From Phycisphaeraceae bacterium (lineage in GTDB: Bacteria; Planctomycetota; Phycisphaerae; Phycisphaerales; UBA1924), in NCBI GenBank assembly GCA_019636695.1, contig JAHBXD010000003.1, forward strand, positions 310,001 to 374,000: a stretch of 64,000 bases of DNA. Direction: 5' to 3'. Below are positions 17,000 through 26,581 of this stretch, piece after piece (position 1 is the stretch's first letter; each line of letters begins with the position of its first letter). The translations under genes were made by a program, and so were the position numbers. Below the pieces are notes generated by a model. That model was given only the letters and a program-made list of their open reading frames with translations, had not been told where the DNA came from and ran no database searches.

Positions 17000-18157
17000 A
17001 TGGGGCTTATCGATCTACGCGGACAGGCGGTCGTTCGGGATCTCGATGGCCTGATCGAACACATGGGCCGGTTTGAAATCGTGCCGCGATTCAGCGCGGG
17101 GATCTGGTATTTCTCGCCCGCGGCGAGCCGCTTTCACGCGCGATACGGGCGTGAACTTGGGATTGAGGAGCGGCTGGAAACCGCGGGTCGGCTGGCGGCG
17201 TTCGGGTTGAGCGGAATCGAGGCGCATTATCCGAACGAGATCAACGAAGAGAATGTGGGACTGTGGCGTTCGTTCTGCTCGGCGACTGGGATACGGCTGA
17301 TCACGGTGATTCCGCTGCTGTTCTGGGATGCCGCGTTTGAGTTTGGGAGCCTGAGCAACCCGGATGAAGGGGTTCGGAGGATGGCGATTGATCGAACGAT
17401 CGCCGCGTTGCGGTTGAATCGTGAGTTGGCAACGGATTTTGCAGTGGTGTGGCCCGGGATCGACGGATATGAGCATGGTTTCGGGATGGATTTCGCGGGA
17501 GCGCGGAGGCGATTTGCCGAAGGGCTAGCGGAGGCGATGGATGCCGTGCCCGGGGTGCGGATTGCGTTTGAACCCAAGCCGTATGAGCCGCGGGGGCGGA
17601 TTCTCTACGGCACGACGCCCGAGGGCGTGCTGCTGGGCCGCGATGTGGAGGCGATGCTGCGCGCGGAGGAACATCGGCGGGCACTCGCGGAGGGGCATGC
17701 GATGTGCTGCATGAACCCGGAAGTCGGGCACGTGCTGATGGGGTTTGAGGAGCTGGCGTATGCGTTCAGTTGGCCGCTGAGCGAAGGGCGGCTTGCGCAC
17801 ACGCATTGGAACAGCCAGCCGCTCGGGAACTATGACCAGGACTTGGGCGTGGGCGTGATGGGGACCGAACAGACTGAGGCGCTGGTGTACACCCTGAAGA
17901 TGCATGGATATTCGGGATATTTCGGAATTGACATCAACCCTGAGCGCGTGCCGGTGGACATCGCCGTTCGGAACTCGATGGATGCGATTCGCGCGGCGTG
18001 CGAGCGTGTGCAGAATCTGGATCATGAGGCGGTGTTGCGTTCGCACATGCAACCGGGAGCATGGCGCGGCTGGCTCGAGGGGTATCTGGTGCGGGTGCGG
18101 GCGGGGTGGCCGGCGAGCCTTGGGGAATGGAAGAAACCGGGAGCGGCCAGGACGTAG
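17000..18157 (+). CDS. xylose isomerase-like TIM-barrel protein
   Basis: A 385-residue TIM barrel. It keeps most metal ligands of xylose isomerase: E191 and K193 in FEPKPYEPRG, E241 and H244 in NPEVGH, D279-x-D281 in NYDQDLG and D311 in FGIDIN. One ligand position is N271 instead of Asp (HTHWNSQP). The tryptophan segment VVWPGIDGYE also matches. It probably interconverts an aldose and a ketose, but it is too diverged to call xylA. ATG 17000 follows AAGGA by 7 bases; ATG 16994 is an alternative. The Gfo/Idh gene follows after 84 bases, suggesting a sugar-catabolic pair. Confidence 0.78.
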   Translation: MGLIDLRGQAVVRDLDGLIEHMGRFEIVPRFSAGIWYFSPAASRFHARYGRELGIEERLETAGRLAAFGLSGIEAHYPNEINEENVGLWRSFCSATGIRLITVIPLLFWDAAFEFGSLSNPDEGVRRMAIDRTIAALRLNRELATDFAVVWPGIDGYEHGFGMDFAGARRRFAEGLAEAMDAVPGVRIAFEPKPYEPRGRILYGTTPEGVLLGRDVEAMLRAEEHRRALAEGHAMCCMNPEVGHVLMGFEELAYAFSWPLSEGRLAHTHWNSQPLGNYDQDLGVGVMGTEQTEALVYTLKMHGYSGYFGIDINPERVPVDIAVRNSMDAIRAACERVQNLDHEAVLRSHMQPGAWRGWLEGYLVRVRAGWPASLGEWKKPGAART

Positions 18158-18241
18158 GCCGACGCGGAGTTCTGACGGAGATTGCGATGGTGCGTACGGG
18201 CGAAGGTTGAAGCGGCGGCTTGATCGGGGAGGAGCAGGCTC

Positions 18242-19435
18242 ATGGCGGAACGAGTGTTGAAGATGGGGATGGTCGGCGGCGGGCGCGGCGCTTTCATCGG
18301 CGCGGTGCACCGGACGGCGGCGATGCTGGATGGTGGTGTGATTTTTGCGGCCGGATGCCTCTCGAGCACGCCCGAGCGGGCGATAGCCTCGGGCGAGGAA
18401 CTCGGGCTTGCCCGGTCGCGCAATTACCCGACATGGAGGGCGATGCTGGAGGGGGAATTATCGCTGCCGCGTGAGGATCGGATTGATTTTGTGAGCATCG
18501 TCACCCCGAACCACGTGCACTATGAGGTAGCGCGAGCATTTGCGGAGGCAGGCATCGCGGTCGTGTGTGATAAGCCGATGACGACGACCAGCGCGGAGGC
18601 CGAATCGCTGGTGGAGGTTGTGCGCCGGAGCGGAGTGGTATTCGGCGTGACGTACAACTATTCGGGCTATCCGCTGGTGAAGCAGATGCGCGAGATGGTG
18701 GGCGCGGGAGAACTGGGGACGATTCGGAAGGTTGTTGTGGAATACAACCAAGGGTGGCTTGCCGGCAAGCTTGAGGGGACGGGCCAGAAACAGGCGGCAT
18801 GGCGAACGGACCCTGCACAATCCGGCGCGGGGGGGGCGATCGGCGATATCGGCTCGCACGCGGAGAACCTGGCAACATATGTGACGGGCTTGCCGATCGA
18901 GGCGATCTGCGCTGACCTGACGAGTTTTGTGCCGGGGCGACGCCTGGATGATGATGCGAACCTGCTGCTGCGATTCGAAGAACGGGGTGGCGTGCAGGCG
19001 CGCGGGGTGCTGATTGCAAGCCAAGTTGAGATCGGCCATGAAAATGATCTGCGGATCCGGGTGTACGGCGAGCGGGGAAGCCTGCGCTGGAGTCAGGAAG
19101 ACCCGAATTATCTTGTGTATTGCGCGGATGGGCAGCCGGAACGCATCTATCGGCGCGGGAATGGATATCTCGGCGCATCGGCCGTGAGCGTCACCCGGCT
19201 GCCGCCGGGGCATCCGGAGGCGTTTTTCGAGGCGTTTGCGAATATCTACAACGCGGTCGGGAGAGCGATTCGGGAGCACGCTGGGGGGTTGGAAGCCCCG
19301 GCGATGTTTGATTTTCCGGGCGTAGAGGAAGGGGCGCGGGGCGTTCGATTTATCGAGCAGACGGTCGAAAGCGCGCGAGGAACCTTGAAATGGACGTCGA
19401 TGGCCGCCGCGTCGCGCGGGGATGACCGGCGATAA
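18242..19435 (+). CDS. Gfo/Idh/MocA family oxidoreductase
   Basis: A 397-residue NAD(P)-dependent oxidoreductase. The N-terminal Rossmann fold begins [13 protein letters not shown], the [14 protein letters not shown] strand follows, and the dinucleotide-proximal DKP sits in [11 protein letters not shown]. The catalytic-domain motif [11 protein letters not shown] carries the histidine that is usual in sugar-dehydrogenase members. The family oxidises or epimerises sugars and inositols. GGGGAGGAG lies 7 bases before the ATG. It follows the isomerase-like gene and is convergent with oppB, so the pair probably processes one sugar of unknown identity. Confidence 0.88.
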   Translation: MAERVLKMGMVGGGRGAFIGAVHRTAAMLDGGVIFAAGCLSSTPERAIASGEELGLARSRNYPTWRAMLEGELSLPREDRIDFVSIVTPNHVHYEVARAFAEAGIAVVCDKPMTTTSAEAESLVEVVRRSGVVFGVTYNYSGYPLVKQMREMVGAGELGTIRKVVVEYNQGWLAGKLEGTGQKQAAWRTDPAQSGAGGAIGDIGSHAENLATYVTGLPIEAICADLTSFVPGRRLDDDANLLLRFEERGGVQARGVLIASQVEIGHENDLRIRVYGERGSLRWSQEDPNYLVYCADGQPERIYRRGNGYLGASAVSVTRLPPGHPEAFFEAFANIYNAVGRAIREHAGGLEAPAMFDFPGVEEGARGVRFIEQTVESARGTLKWTSMAAASRGDDRR

Positions 19436-19505
19436 ACGGCGGAAAGGGGATGCGCTGCGAGAGAGTCGCCCTTTTTTGGGGGCGTATCGCGGGATGTGCT
19501 CGGGT

Positions 19506-20510
19506 TTACTCGATCCGCGGGTCGATCCACCGGTAGAGCAGATCGACGACGAGGTTGAACAGGATGAGCATGGTCGAGAAGACCAGGACGACACCGATGA
19601 TGAGGGTGAAGTCTTTATTCTGCACGGCGTTGACGAAATTGCGCCCAAGCCCAGGGATGCTGAAGACCCGCTCGACGACGAAGGAGCCGGTCATCGCGAG
19701 CGCGGTAGCAGGGCCGAGGTAGCTGAGGACGGGCAAAAAGGCATTTTTGAGGGCGTGCCGCAGCAGGATGTTGCGCTCGGAGACGCCTTTTGCGCGGGCG
19801 GTGCGAACGTAGTCGGTGGCCAGGGCGTCGATCATGCCCATGCGGGTGAGTCGGGCGATGTAGGCCGCGAAGGGAAGGCTGAGTGTGACTGCGGGAAGCA
19901 GAAGCGCCCAGGGAGAGTGCAGACCCTGAACCGGGGAGACGCCGAGCCAGACGCCGAAGACCAGGAGCAGCGCCGTGCCGATGACGAAACTGGGAAGACT
20001 TATGCCGATGAGGGCGATGATGAGCGTGGTGACATCGAGCATCGAGTTGGGCCGCGTGGCGCCGAGAATTCCCGCGGTCAGACCAAGTGCGATCGCCAAC
20101 AGGATGGCCAAGCCGCCGAGGGTCATGGAGACGGGAAGGGACTCGGCGATGATGGTGTTGACAGACCAATCGCGCTGTCGGAGTGATGGGCCGAGGTCGA
20201 AGATGGGGCGACGCGGAGGCTCGATGCCGCTTTCGATCGCGCGGCGGCGGCGTTCGGCGATATCGCCCCCAGCGCGCTCTTTGATGTAGCGGGCGCCCGT
20301 GGCGTTGTAAAGGTAGTGGCCGTAGAACGACCAGAAACTGTCGAGGTGATATTGCTGCTTGAGGGCATATTCGATATCGGGGGGGACGGGCCGATCAGGA
20401 TTTTCAAGCGGGTTGCCGGGAAGCGCCCAAGCGAGGGCAAGGGTGATCGTGAAGATCACCAGAAGGATGATCGGCAACTGCAGCAGACGACGGACGATGA
20501 GGCCGATCAT
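19506..20510 (-). CDS. oppB: peptide/dipeptide ABC transporter permease, OppB/DppB type
   Basis: A 334-residue inner-membrane permease. It has an N-terminal helix (LLQLPIILLVIFTITLALAW), a long periplasmic segment and then five helices. The EAA loop reads DYVRTARAKGVSERNILLRHALKNA, which docks the ATPase, and VVERVFSIPGLGRNFVNAV is typical of OppB. Its start overlaps the end of oppA by 4 bases. The run stops at the convergent Gfo/Idh gene, so OppC and the ATPases OppD/OppF must be encoded elsewhere. Confidence 0.92.
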   Translation of the reverse strand: MIGLIVRRLLQLPIILLVIFTITLALAWALPGNPLENPDRPVPPDIEYALKQQYHLDSFWSFYGHYLYNATGARYIKERAGGDIAERRRRAIESGIEPPRRPIFDLGPSLRQRDWSVNTIIAESLPVSMTLGGLAILLAIALGLTAGILGATRPNSMLDVTTLIIALIGISLPSFVIGTALLLVFGVWLGVSPVQGLHSPWALLLPAVTLSLPFAAYIARLTRMGMIDALATDYVRTARAKGVSERNILLRHALKNAFLPVLSYLGPATALAMTGSFVVERVFSIPGLGRNFVNAVQNKDFTLIIGVVLVFSTMLILFNLVVDLLYRWIDPRIE

Positions 20511-22495
20511 GGGCGGCCCGCCTTGGCGTCGCTGAAGGGGTTGTCGTCTGGGCTGTGGCGCATGACGCGCGGCCGGTCAGGGCCGATGCCGTCACCGAGA
20601 ATATCGACAAGGTGCATGAGTTGTTCGCTGCGTGGGTGAGGATTGATGCCGCTGACAAGATCAGGATTGAACAGGTAGACATTGACGTAGACATAGATCG
20701 GCACGAGGGGGAGATCTTCCTCGACGAGGATGCGCTCGGCCTCGGCCAGAATTTCGAAGCGACGGACCGGGTCGGTCTCGCGCCGGGCTTGGAGGAGCAG
20801 ATCATCGAACACGGGATTGGAGTATTTGCGGTCGTTGTTTCCGTCGCCGGTACGGTTGACGTCGAGGAAGGTCGTCGGGTCGCCGTAGTCGCCGTACCAT
20901 CCGGCGCGGCTGACCATGTAGTTGGCGTTTTTGAGGTCATCTCGGAAAACACCAACCTCTTTCTGGACCAGGCTGACGCGGACGCCGAGATATTCCTGCC
21001 AGTTGCGCTGCACGACCTGAGCGAGAAGATCGTGCCCGGCGTCTTTATTGAAAAGAATCTGGATCTCGGGAAGTTGGCGCGGGTCGGGGTAGCCCGCCTC
21101 GGCGAGCAGCGCGCGGGCGCGGTCGATCATGGCCTGTCGTTCGGCGGGCGTTGTCGCGTCTGAGATGCAGTCAAGCCCGCGTGGGGAAGCGTATCCGCCG
21201 ATGGCGCCCGCGGGAATCATGGTGCGTGCGATCGGGTTGCCGATGCGCTGCACATCTTCGCAGATGGCGCGTTTGTCGATCATCATGGCGAACGCACGGC
21301 GGACGCGGGCATCGTGGAATGGGTTGGGTCGCCCGTCGGGGAGGCGAGGAAGGCAGTTGAAGTTGTACCAGTATGTGCCGAACGCGGGCACGGCGTGGAT
21401 GTTTTTGCGAGGATCGGGGGGAAGGCGACGGTCGATCTCGAACTGATCGAGGCCGAGCGCCTTGAGACGTGTGTACTCGTCTTTGTGCTCGTCGTAGAAA
21501 TCGCGTTTCTTGCGGAGCATCTCGACGCGATAGCCGACGGTGACATCGCTGACCCAGCCGACTTCGCCCCGCTCGAAGGCGAGCACCTGCGCGTTCGGAT
21601 CGGCGACACTGGGGATGCTGATGGAGTTGACGCCGAGCACGTCGGGATTCCAGTAATAGGGATTGCGTTCGAATCGCATCTCGCGGAGGTAGCGCCAGCG
21701 CGTCAGCATCATCGGGCCGTTGCAGACGATATGCGGCGGTTTGGTCCACCCTTCCCGGGGTTGAATGCGCCCGGTGAGAGGATCCAGTTCGTCGTACTGG
21801 CGGACCAGCGGTTCGTAGACGGGAAAGAGGGGCGGGAAGGCGCAGAGATCGAGGAAATAGGGCACGGGTTCGGCGAGTTCGACGACGAACGTGCGGCTGT
21901 CGGGGGTCTTGATGCCGACGGTGGTCCGGAAGCGCTCCTGCGTCTGGTCCCAGAGTTCGCGTGCGGCCCTGGCCTTTTCTTCGTCGGTCATGCCCCGGGT
22001 GCGCGTTGTGAACTGCCGTGTCTGCTCGCTTCGCCACTGCTTGAAGTCATCGACACCACGGATGAAGGTGAACATCTTGGCGTAGTCTGAGGCAATGTCG
22101 GGGAGGATTCCGCGCATCCAGGCGTAGGCGAAGTCGGAAGCCTGTACAGGACTTCCGTTCGACCAACGAGCATCTTCGCGCAGATGGAAGGTGTAACGTT
22201 CGCGCGGGATGGGCATGCCGCCCACGTCTTCGGTATAGCGCTCGATCTCCCAGCTCTCGGCCACGGCGGGGACGGGCTCGAAGCCGTAGGTGAAAACATC
22301 GTTGGCGACGAGGCCCTCGAAGATCATGCGGGCGACGCGGAGGTCCTGCATCCAGCTCATGCGCTGAAGGTCAAGCGTGTTGACATCGCCCCGGTTGATG
22401 TAGGCGAAGTCGGCCGGAGGCGGGGGCGGGTCGATCACGACAAGGCCGACGACCAGCGCCACGAGGACAAGCACGGGGGCGAGAAGCTTCGACAT
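20507..22495 (-). CDS. oppA: peptide ABC transporter substrate-binding protein (family 5)
   Basis: A 662-residue extracytoplasmic solute-binding protein. One N-terminal hydrophobic segment (LLAPVLVLVALVVGLVVI) lacks a lipobox cysteine, so it is probably anchored by that helix. The family-5 pattern is clear: DVNTLDLQRM near the start, then YTFHLREDARWSNGSPVQASDF, the GPMMLTRW segment and FDDLLLQARRETDP. It would bind oligopeptides or similar solutes and hand them to OppB. The segment around residues 135-200 is longer than in enteric OppA. It is translationally coupled to oppB. Confidence 0.9.
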   Translation of the reverse strand: MSKLLAPVLVLVALVVGLVVIDPPPPPADFAYINRGDVNTLDLQRMSWMQDLRVARMIFEGLVANDVFTYGFEPVPAVAESWEIERYTEDVGGMPIPRERYTFHLREDARWSNGSPVQASDFAYAWMRGILPDIASDYAKMFTFIRGVDDFKQWRSEQTRQFTTRTRGMTDEEKARAARELWDQTQERFRTTVGIKTPDSRTFVVELAEPVPYFLDLCAFPPLFPVYEPLVRQYDELDPLTGRIQPREGWTKPPHIVCNGPMMLTRWRYLREMRFERNPYYWNPDVLGVNSISIPSVADPNAQVLAFERGEVGWVSDVTVGYRVEMLRKKRDFYDEHKDEYTRLKALGLDQFEIDRRLPPDPRKNIHAVPAFGTYWYNFNCLPRLPDGRPNPFHDARVRRAFAMMIDKRAICEDVQRIGNPIARTMIPAGAIGGYASPRGLDCISDATTPAERQAMIDRARALLAEAGYPDPRQLPEIQILFNKDAGHDLLAQVVQRNWQEYLGVRVSLVQKEVGVFRDDLKNANYMVSRAGWYGDYGDPTTFLDVNRTGDGNNDRKYSNPVFDDLLLQARRETDPVRRFEILAEAERILVEEDLPLVPIYVYVNVYLFNPDLVSGINPHPRSEQLMHLVDILGDGIGPDRPRVMRHSPDDNPFSDAKAGRP

Positions 22496-22551
22496 GGCGC
22501 ACGTGAGCCTATCAGAGCGCGGGGACGGCGCCCATGCCGCCGTGGGAGCAT

Positions 22552-23754
22552 TCAGCGGAAGCGTTCAATGCGAAGGCTGTAGGGTTCGCGGATGAGCACG
22601 CCGTCAGCACCGATGAGACGATCGACACGACGGCGAAAATCCTGCTGATTGCCGTCGGTGAGCGCCTTGGTGATCTCAAAATTCTCGGGGTTGCGGCCGT
22701 CGATCTGGCCGCGCACAAACTGCACGGTGTTCTCGCCTGCGCTGGTCAGGCGAAGGAGCAGCTCGCGCCGAGGATCATCGGCCGGAATGGTGCGGCTGAC
22801 CGCGGCGACATAACGCAGGGCGTCGGCACCCAACGCGATAATCAACTGAAGGGTCTGGCGGTCGTGCGTCGCAGTCAGGAACGAACGCTCGATCGTCTGC
22901 ACGCCGCGGAGGAGGACTTCGAGCACCATGGCGTCTGCCGCGGCGGCCTGCTCGGTCCGCATGCGGGCAATGGTTTTGGAGCAGAGGACACGAGTGGCCT
23001 TGCGTCGAACGGGTTCGAAGGTGGCGGAATCGCCCTCCATCGCGGCGGCGAGCGAGCGCATGATCCGATCGAGCACCCAGGGGTCGGTTTCCTCACGTTG
23101 AGGATCGACGGCGACAGGCTGAGGCGAGCCTGATGGGAAGGGGTCGGCCTCGTCGGCGCCGGCATCAGGATTGGGGAGGAATTTGATGCGCTGGCCGAGT
23201 GCGGTGACGAGGGCCATGCACTGGTCGGCGGTCATGGCGGGCGACCGGCGCGCAGCGGTGTTGAGGGTAAGGCCTATGGCGTAGGCCGCCTGATAGCGGA
23301 TGATCGGGTCGGTATTGGAAAGCTCAGAGACTGCAAGCTGTGCGGCCTCGAAAGTGGCCAGCTCGCCCGCGAGCAAAATGGCAGCGACGGAGGACTCGCG
23401 ATTCTGACGACGAATGAGTTCGCGAAGGCGTGGGGTGAGGTCGGCGCTGTAATCGATGCGAAAGGAGACGGAGACCTCGCTATCCATGAGGGGGCGGCGA
23501 AGGTTGACGCGCGCTGCGGAGCGTTCGGCGGGTTTGTCGCTGCCGAGCAGGGGCGCGTGCGCGTTGATATACGCCTGGATCTGCGCGCGTTGTTGGGGGT
23601 TGAGGGCCGCCCGTTCGCGGATGATGCCGGCGGGGATGTCGTCGAACTGGGCCGTAACCGGCGAGACCCAGAGCGCTGTGACGATCGCCGTCAGCCCGAG
23701 AGTTCGTCCCACACCGTGTGCGCGCAAGCGATCGCCCTTCTTCTCAAGAGCCAT
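22552..23754 (-). CDS. exported helical-repeat protein of unknown function
   Basis: A 400-residue protein with a signal peptide (LGLTAIVTALWVSPVTA) starting from the ATG at 23754. The mature part is alpha-helical and resembles HEAT/Armadillo-like scaffolds: AILLAGELATFEAAQLAVSE and DPIIRYQAAYAIGLTL are paired-helix units. A central acidic linker contains DAGADEADPFPSG. No enzyme motif is visible. It is probably a periplasmic scaffold or adaptor. It lies 56 bases upstream of oppA on the same strand and might share its transcript, though the functions need not be linked. Confidence 0.6.
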   Translation of the reverse strand: MALEKKGDRLRAHGVGRTLGLTAIVTALWVSPVTAQFDDIPAGIIRERAALNPQQRAQIQAYINAHAPLLGSDKPAERSAARVNLRRPLMDSEVSVSFRIDYSADLTPRLRELIRRQNRESSVAAILLAGELATFEAAQLAVSELSNTDPIIRYQAAYAIGLTLNTAARRSPAMTADQCMALVTALGQRIKFLPNPDAGADEADPFPSGSPQPVAVDPQREETDPWVLDRIMRSLAAAMEGDSATFEPVRRKATRVLCSKTIARMRTEQAAAADAMVLEVLLRGVQTIERSFLTATHDRQTLQLIIALGADALRYVAAVSRTIPADDPRRELLLRLTSAGENTVQFVRGQIDGRNPENFEITKALTDGNQQDFRRRVDRLIGADGVLIREPYSLRIERFR

Positions 23755-23889
23755 GGTCCGGACTGCATGGGCGGGCCGGTCGTCCGACCCATCACCCAGA
23801 CCCTCCGTCGCGGGGAGGGAGAAAGTTACCAACGCCCCGTTGGAAGATCAACCAAACAGAACCCCCAAAACCTATTCCACAGGTTGTGC

Positions 23890-24849
23890 TCAGTAGACCT
23901 CGAGAAAGACCCTGCGTGTGGGCCGGACTTGTTTGTGAATCATCCAACGGTCCCACGTCGCGGTGTTTTGAGCAACCTCGGGGTCGATCTCGAGGAAACC
24001 TTGCCGTGCTTCGGTATCCAGTACGTCAGTCAGGCGCTGGAAGATCCCCAGCTCCATGCCTGCGACGCCACAGATATAGATCAGGGATCGATCCGAGGCC
24101 AGGATTTCCCCTAGGCGGTCAATTTCGCGACCGAGACGGTCCTGGACGTACATCGGGGGGGCGCCATCGGGCTGGCGTTCGCGGCTGATTGCGGTGAGAT
24201 AGGTGAAATTCGGATGTTTCAGGGCATGGGAGACGAGTTCGTCGTGGTAGAGCAGGTCGGAGGCGTAGGCGACGCCCGTGATGAGGGTAATTCGGGAGGG
24301 CACTTCGGCCGCAAGAAGATCAAGCAGCATCCCCCTGAACGGGGCGATGCCGGTGCCGGTGGCGATGAAGAAATAGTCGTGTGCGCCAGGATCGGCAGGA
24401 AGGACGAACCGCTTGCCATTTGGACCGGTGAGCCGGACTTCATCGCCAGGCTGGGAATCGCAAAGGAAGTTGGAAGCGACACCAAGGTGGAGCTTGTTAG
24501 AGACAGGATCTTCGACGATGTTGCGTTTCACGGTGGTGGCGACGATGCGGCCTTGCCCATCTTCGCCGACAGTCGGGCTGGCCAAGGAGTAGAGACGGAG
24601 TTTGTGGGGTTTTCCCTTATCATCGAGGCCTGGAGGGAGCACTCCGAAGGATTGTCCCGCGACGAACTGGCCTTCGAGCACCGTTCCGGAGAGATCGAAG
24701 GTGATGTGTCGGACGAATGCCGCGGCCTTTGCGGAGGCGGTGCAACGGCGATTTTCGACGACCCGGGCGACGACCGGGCGGTCGGGCCGTGCCAAGTGCA
24801 TACGGACATCAACCAAGGCGGGGCCAGCACGCTCGGAGCGCTCGATCAT
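23890..24849 (-). CDS. plant-type ferredoxin-NADP(+) reductase
   Basis: A 319-residue flavoenzyme moving electrons between ferredoxin and NADP(H). FAD binding shows as RLYSLASP (85-92). NADP binding shows as the ATGTGIAPFRGML loop and YICGVAGMELGI. The chain ends in FLEVY, and the terminal tyrosine that stacks on the flavin is characteristic of plastidic-type enzymes. The ATG at 24849 gives a ~35-residue N-terminal extension of unclear role; Met17 of this frame is an alternative. It diverges from moxR with 86 bases between the starts. Confidence 0.88.
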   Translation of the reverse strand: MIERSERAGPALVDVRMHLARPDRPVVARVVENRRCTASAKAAAFVRHITFDLSGTVLEGQFVAGQSFGVLPPGLDDKGKPHKLRLYSLASPTVGEDGQGRIVATTVKRNIVEDPVSNKLHLGVASNFLCDSQPGDEVRLTGPNGKRFVLPADPGAHDYFFIATGTGIAPFRGMLLDLLAAEVPSRITLITGVAYASDLLYHDELVSHALKHPNFTYLTAISRERQPDGAPPMYVQDRLGREIDRLGEILASDRSLIYICGVAGMELGIFQRLTDVLDTEARQGFLEIDPEVAQNTATWDRWMIHKQVRPTRRVFLEVY

Positions 24850-24935
24850 GGTGGGATTGTTGGCGGCCGCCGCGGCGAGTGCCGGTGATTCCGGTACGAT
24901 CGTTCGGGGAGCCCCAAGCAGGAAGGATCGAGCGC

Positions 24936-26015
24936 ATGCCTGAAGACATGACCGTCGGGGGTGAGAGCGCAGACGCCACACGGAGGCTGGAGGAAGTCCG
25001 GACGGCGTATACCCGGCTCAAGGATGAGATCCAGCGGGTGATTGTCGGGCAGGATGCCGTCGTTGAGCAGATGTTGATGGCGATTTTCTGCCGCGGACAT
25101 GCGGTGGTGGTGGGCGTGCCGGGTCTGGCCAAGACGCTGTTAATTTCGACGATTGCGCAGACGCTGGGTTTGGCGTTCAGCCGTGTGCAGTTCACTCCTG
25201 ACCTGATGCCGAGTGATATCACCGGGACGGAAGTAATTCAGGAGGACAAGGCCACTGGCACGCGCAATTTGGCGTTTGTGCCGGGGCCGATTTTCGCGAA
25301 TGTGATTCTGGCGGACGAGATCAACCGGACGCCGCCGAAGACCCAGGCAGCCCTTCTTGAGGCCATGCAGGAGCGGCAGGTGACGGCGGGCGGAAAGCGG
25401 CACGATCTGCCCGAGCCGTTCTTTGTCCTGGCTACGCAGAACCCGATCGAGCAGGAAGGGACGTATCCGCTGCCGGAGGCGCAACTGGATCGATTCATGT
25501 TTCAGATCATGATCGAGTATCCCTCGGCGGACGAGGAACTGGAGATTGTGCGTCGGGCGACAGGCGGGGTTCGGGCGACAGCGTCGCGGGTGCTTTCGGG
25601 GGATGACATTCGCCGCGTGCAGGAGTTGGTGAGGCAGATTCCGGCGGCGGAGCATGTGATCCGGTATGCGTTGCGGCTGGTGCGTGCGACGCGCGTGACT
25701 GAGCCGATGGAGGGCGGGCTTTCGCGGCCTCGTTTGGTTGAGCAGTATGTCGGGTGGGGGGCAGGGCCTCGAGCGAGCGAGAACCTGATTTTGGCGGCAA
25801 AGGCCAAGGCGGTGCTCAGCGGCTCCATGCATGTGACGCATGAGCACATTCGGCAAATTGCACACCCGGTGCTTCGGCATCGTCTGCTGACGAATTTCTC
25901 GGCGGAAGCAGACCGGGTGAGCGTGGATGCGATCATCGAGGATCTGCTGAGTTCGATCCCTGTTGATGGCCTGAATTCGCAAGAACGTCGCCAGCTTGAT
26001 GGCGTGACTCGCTGA
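24936..26015 (+). CDS. MoxR family AAA+ ATPase
   Basis: A 359-residue AAA+ ATPase of the MoxR group, with Walker A GVPGLAKT, Walker B ILADEINRTPPKTQAAL, the sensor segment LATQNPIEQEGTYPLPEAQ and a C-terminal lid. These ATPases act as chaperones for VWA-domain proteins or metallo-enzymes. The usual DUF58 and VWA partners are not adjacent: an Rrf2 regulator follows 70 bases downstream. GGAAGGA lies 8 bases before the ATG. Confidence 0.92.
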   Translation: MPEDMTVGGESADATRRLEEVRTAYTRLKDEIQRVIVGQDAVVEQMLMAIFCRGHAVVVGVPGLAKTLLISTIAQTLGLAFSRVQFTPDLMPSDITGTEVIQEDKATGTRNLAFVPGPIFANVILADEINRTPPKTQAALLEAMQERQVTAGGKRHDLPEPFFVLATQNPIEQEGTYPLPEAQLDRFMFQIMIEYPSADEELEIVRRATGGVRATASRVLSGDDIRRVQELVRQIPAAEHVIRYALRLVRATRVTEPMEGGLSRPRLVEQYVGWGAGPRASENLILAAKAKAVLSGSMHVTHEHIRQIAHPVLRHRLLTNFSAEADRVSVDAIIEDLLSSIPVDGLNSQERRQLDGVTR

Positions 26016-26085
26016 ATCAGGGGTTTCGGGTATGCTGGCCATGCCAGCGACCCGGTGTTTTCCTTGGGTTGGGCCGGAGAATCGG

Positions 26086-26544
26086 ATGTTCTCGCACACG
26101 ATGGAATATGCCCTGCGCGCGATGGCCCTGCTTGCATATGCCCAGGATGCCGAGCAGCTGACTTCGACGATTGAACTTGCCGAGAAAGCCAAGGTTCCGA
26201 ACAACTATTTGGCCAAAGTGCTGCAGCAGTTGTCATCGAGCAAGCTCATTACGGGCCGGCGCGGTGTGGGCGGGGGGTATCGGCTTGCGCGGCCGGCAGC
26301 GGAGATCAAGTTGCTGGAGATCGTTCGGAGCGTGGGCACGCTGGAACGAATCACGACATGCCCGCTGGGCCTGGCGAATCACGGGAGCACCCTATGCCCG
26401 CTGCATCGGACGGTAGACCTTGCGGCCAAGGCGGCGATGGACATACTGGATGATGCGACGCTGGCGGATCTGATCAGCGGGGGAGTCAAGCCGTTGTGCG
26501 ATGAGGCGATGACGTTGACCGTTTCGGCGAGGGGATCGCGATAA
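26086..26544 (+). CDS. Rrf2 family transcriptional regulator
   Basis: A 152-residue winged-helix regulator. The N-terminal MEYALRAMALLAY helix, the recognition segment NNYLAKVLQQLSSSKLI and the wing GRRGVGGGYRLARP are canonical Rrf2. Members such as IscR, NsrR and RirA hold an Fe-S cluster through three cysteines. Here CPLGLANHGSTLCPLH supplies two cysteines and a nearby histidine, with another Cys at KPLCDEA. A cluster or redox sensor is plausible but not certain. Start 26086 has GGAGA 5 bases upstream. lysS starts 37 bases downstream. Confidence 0.88.
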   Translation: MFSHTMEYALRAMALLAYAQDAEQLTSTIELAEKAKVPNNYLAKVLQQLSSSKLITGRRGVGGGYRLARPAAEIKLLEIVRSVGTLERITTCPLGLANHGSTLCPLHRTVDLAAKAAMDILDDATLADLISGGVKPLCDEAMTLTVSARGSR

Positions 26545-26581
26545 ACTGGGGTTTGCGGCTCGGCCCCCATAGCATCCGGGC

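Noticed and set aside
19467..19484. CGCCC-T6-GGGCG as a terminator between Gfo/Idh and oppB
   Set aside because: The T run is inside the loop, not after the stem, and the stem is only 5 bp.
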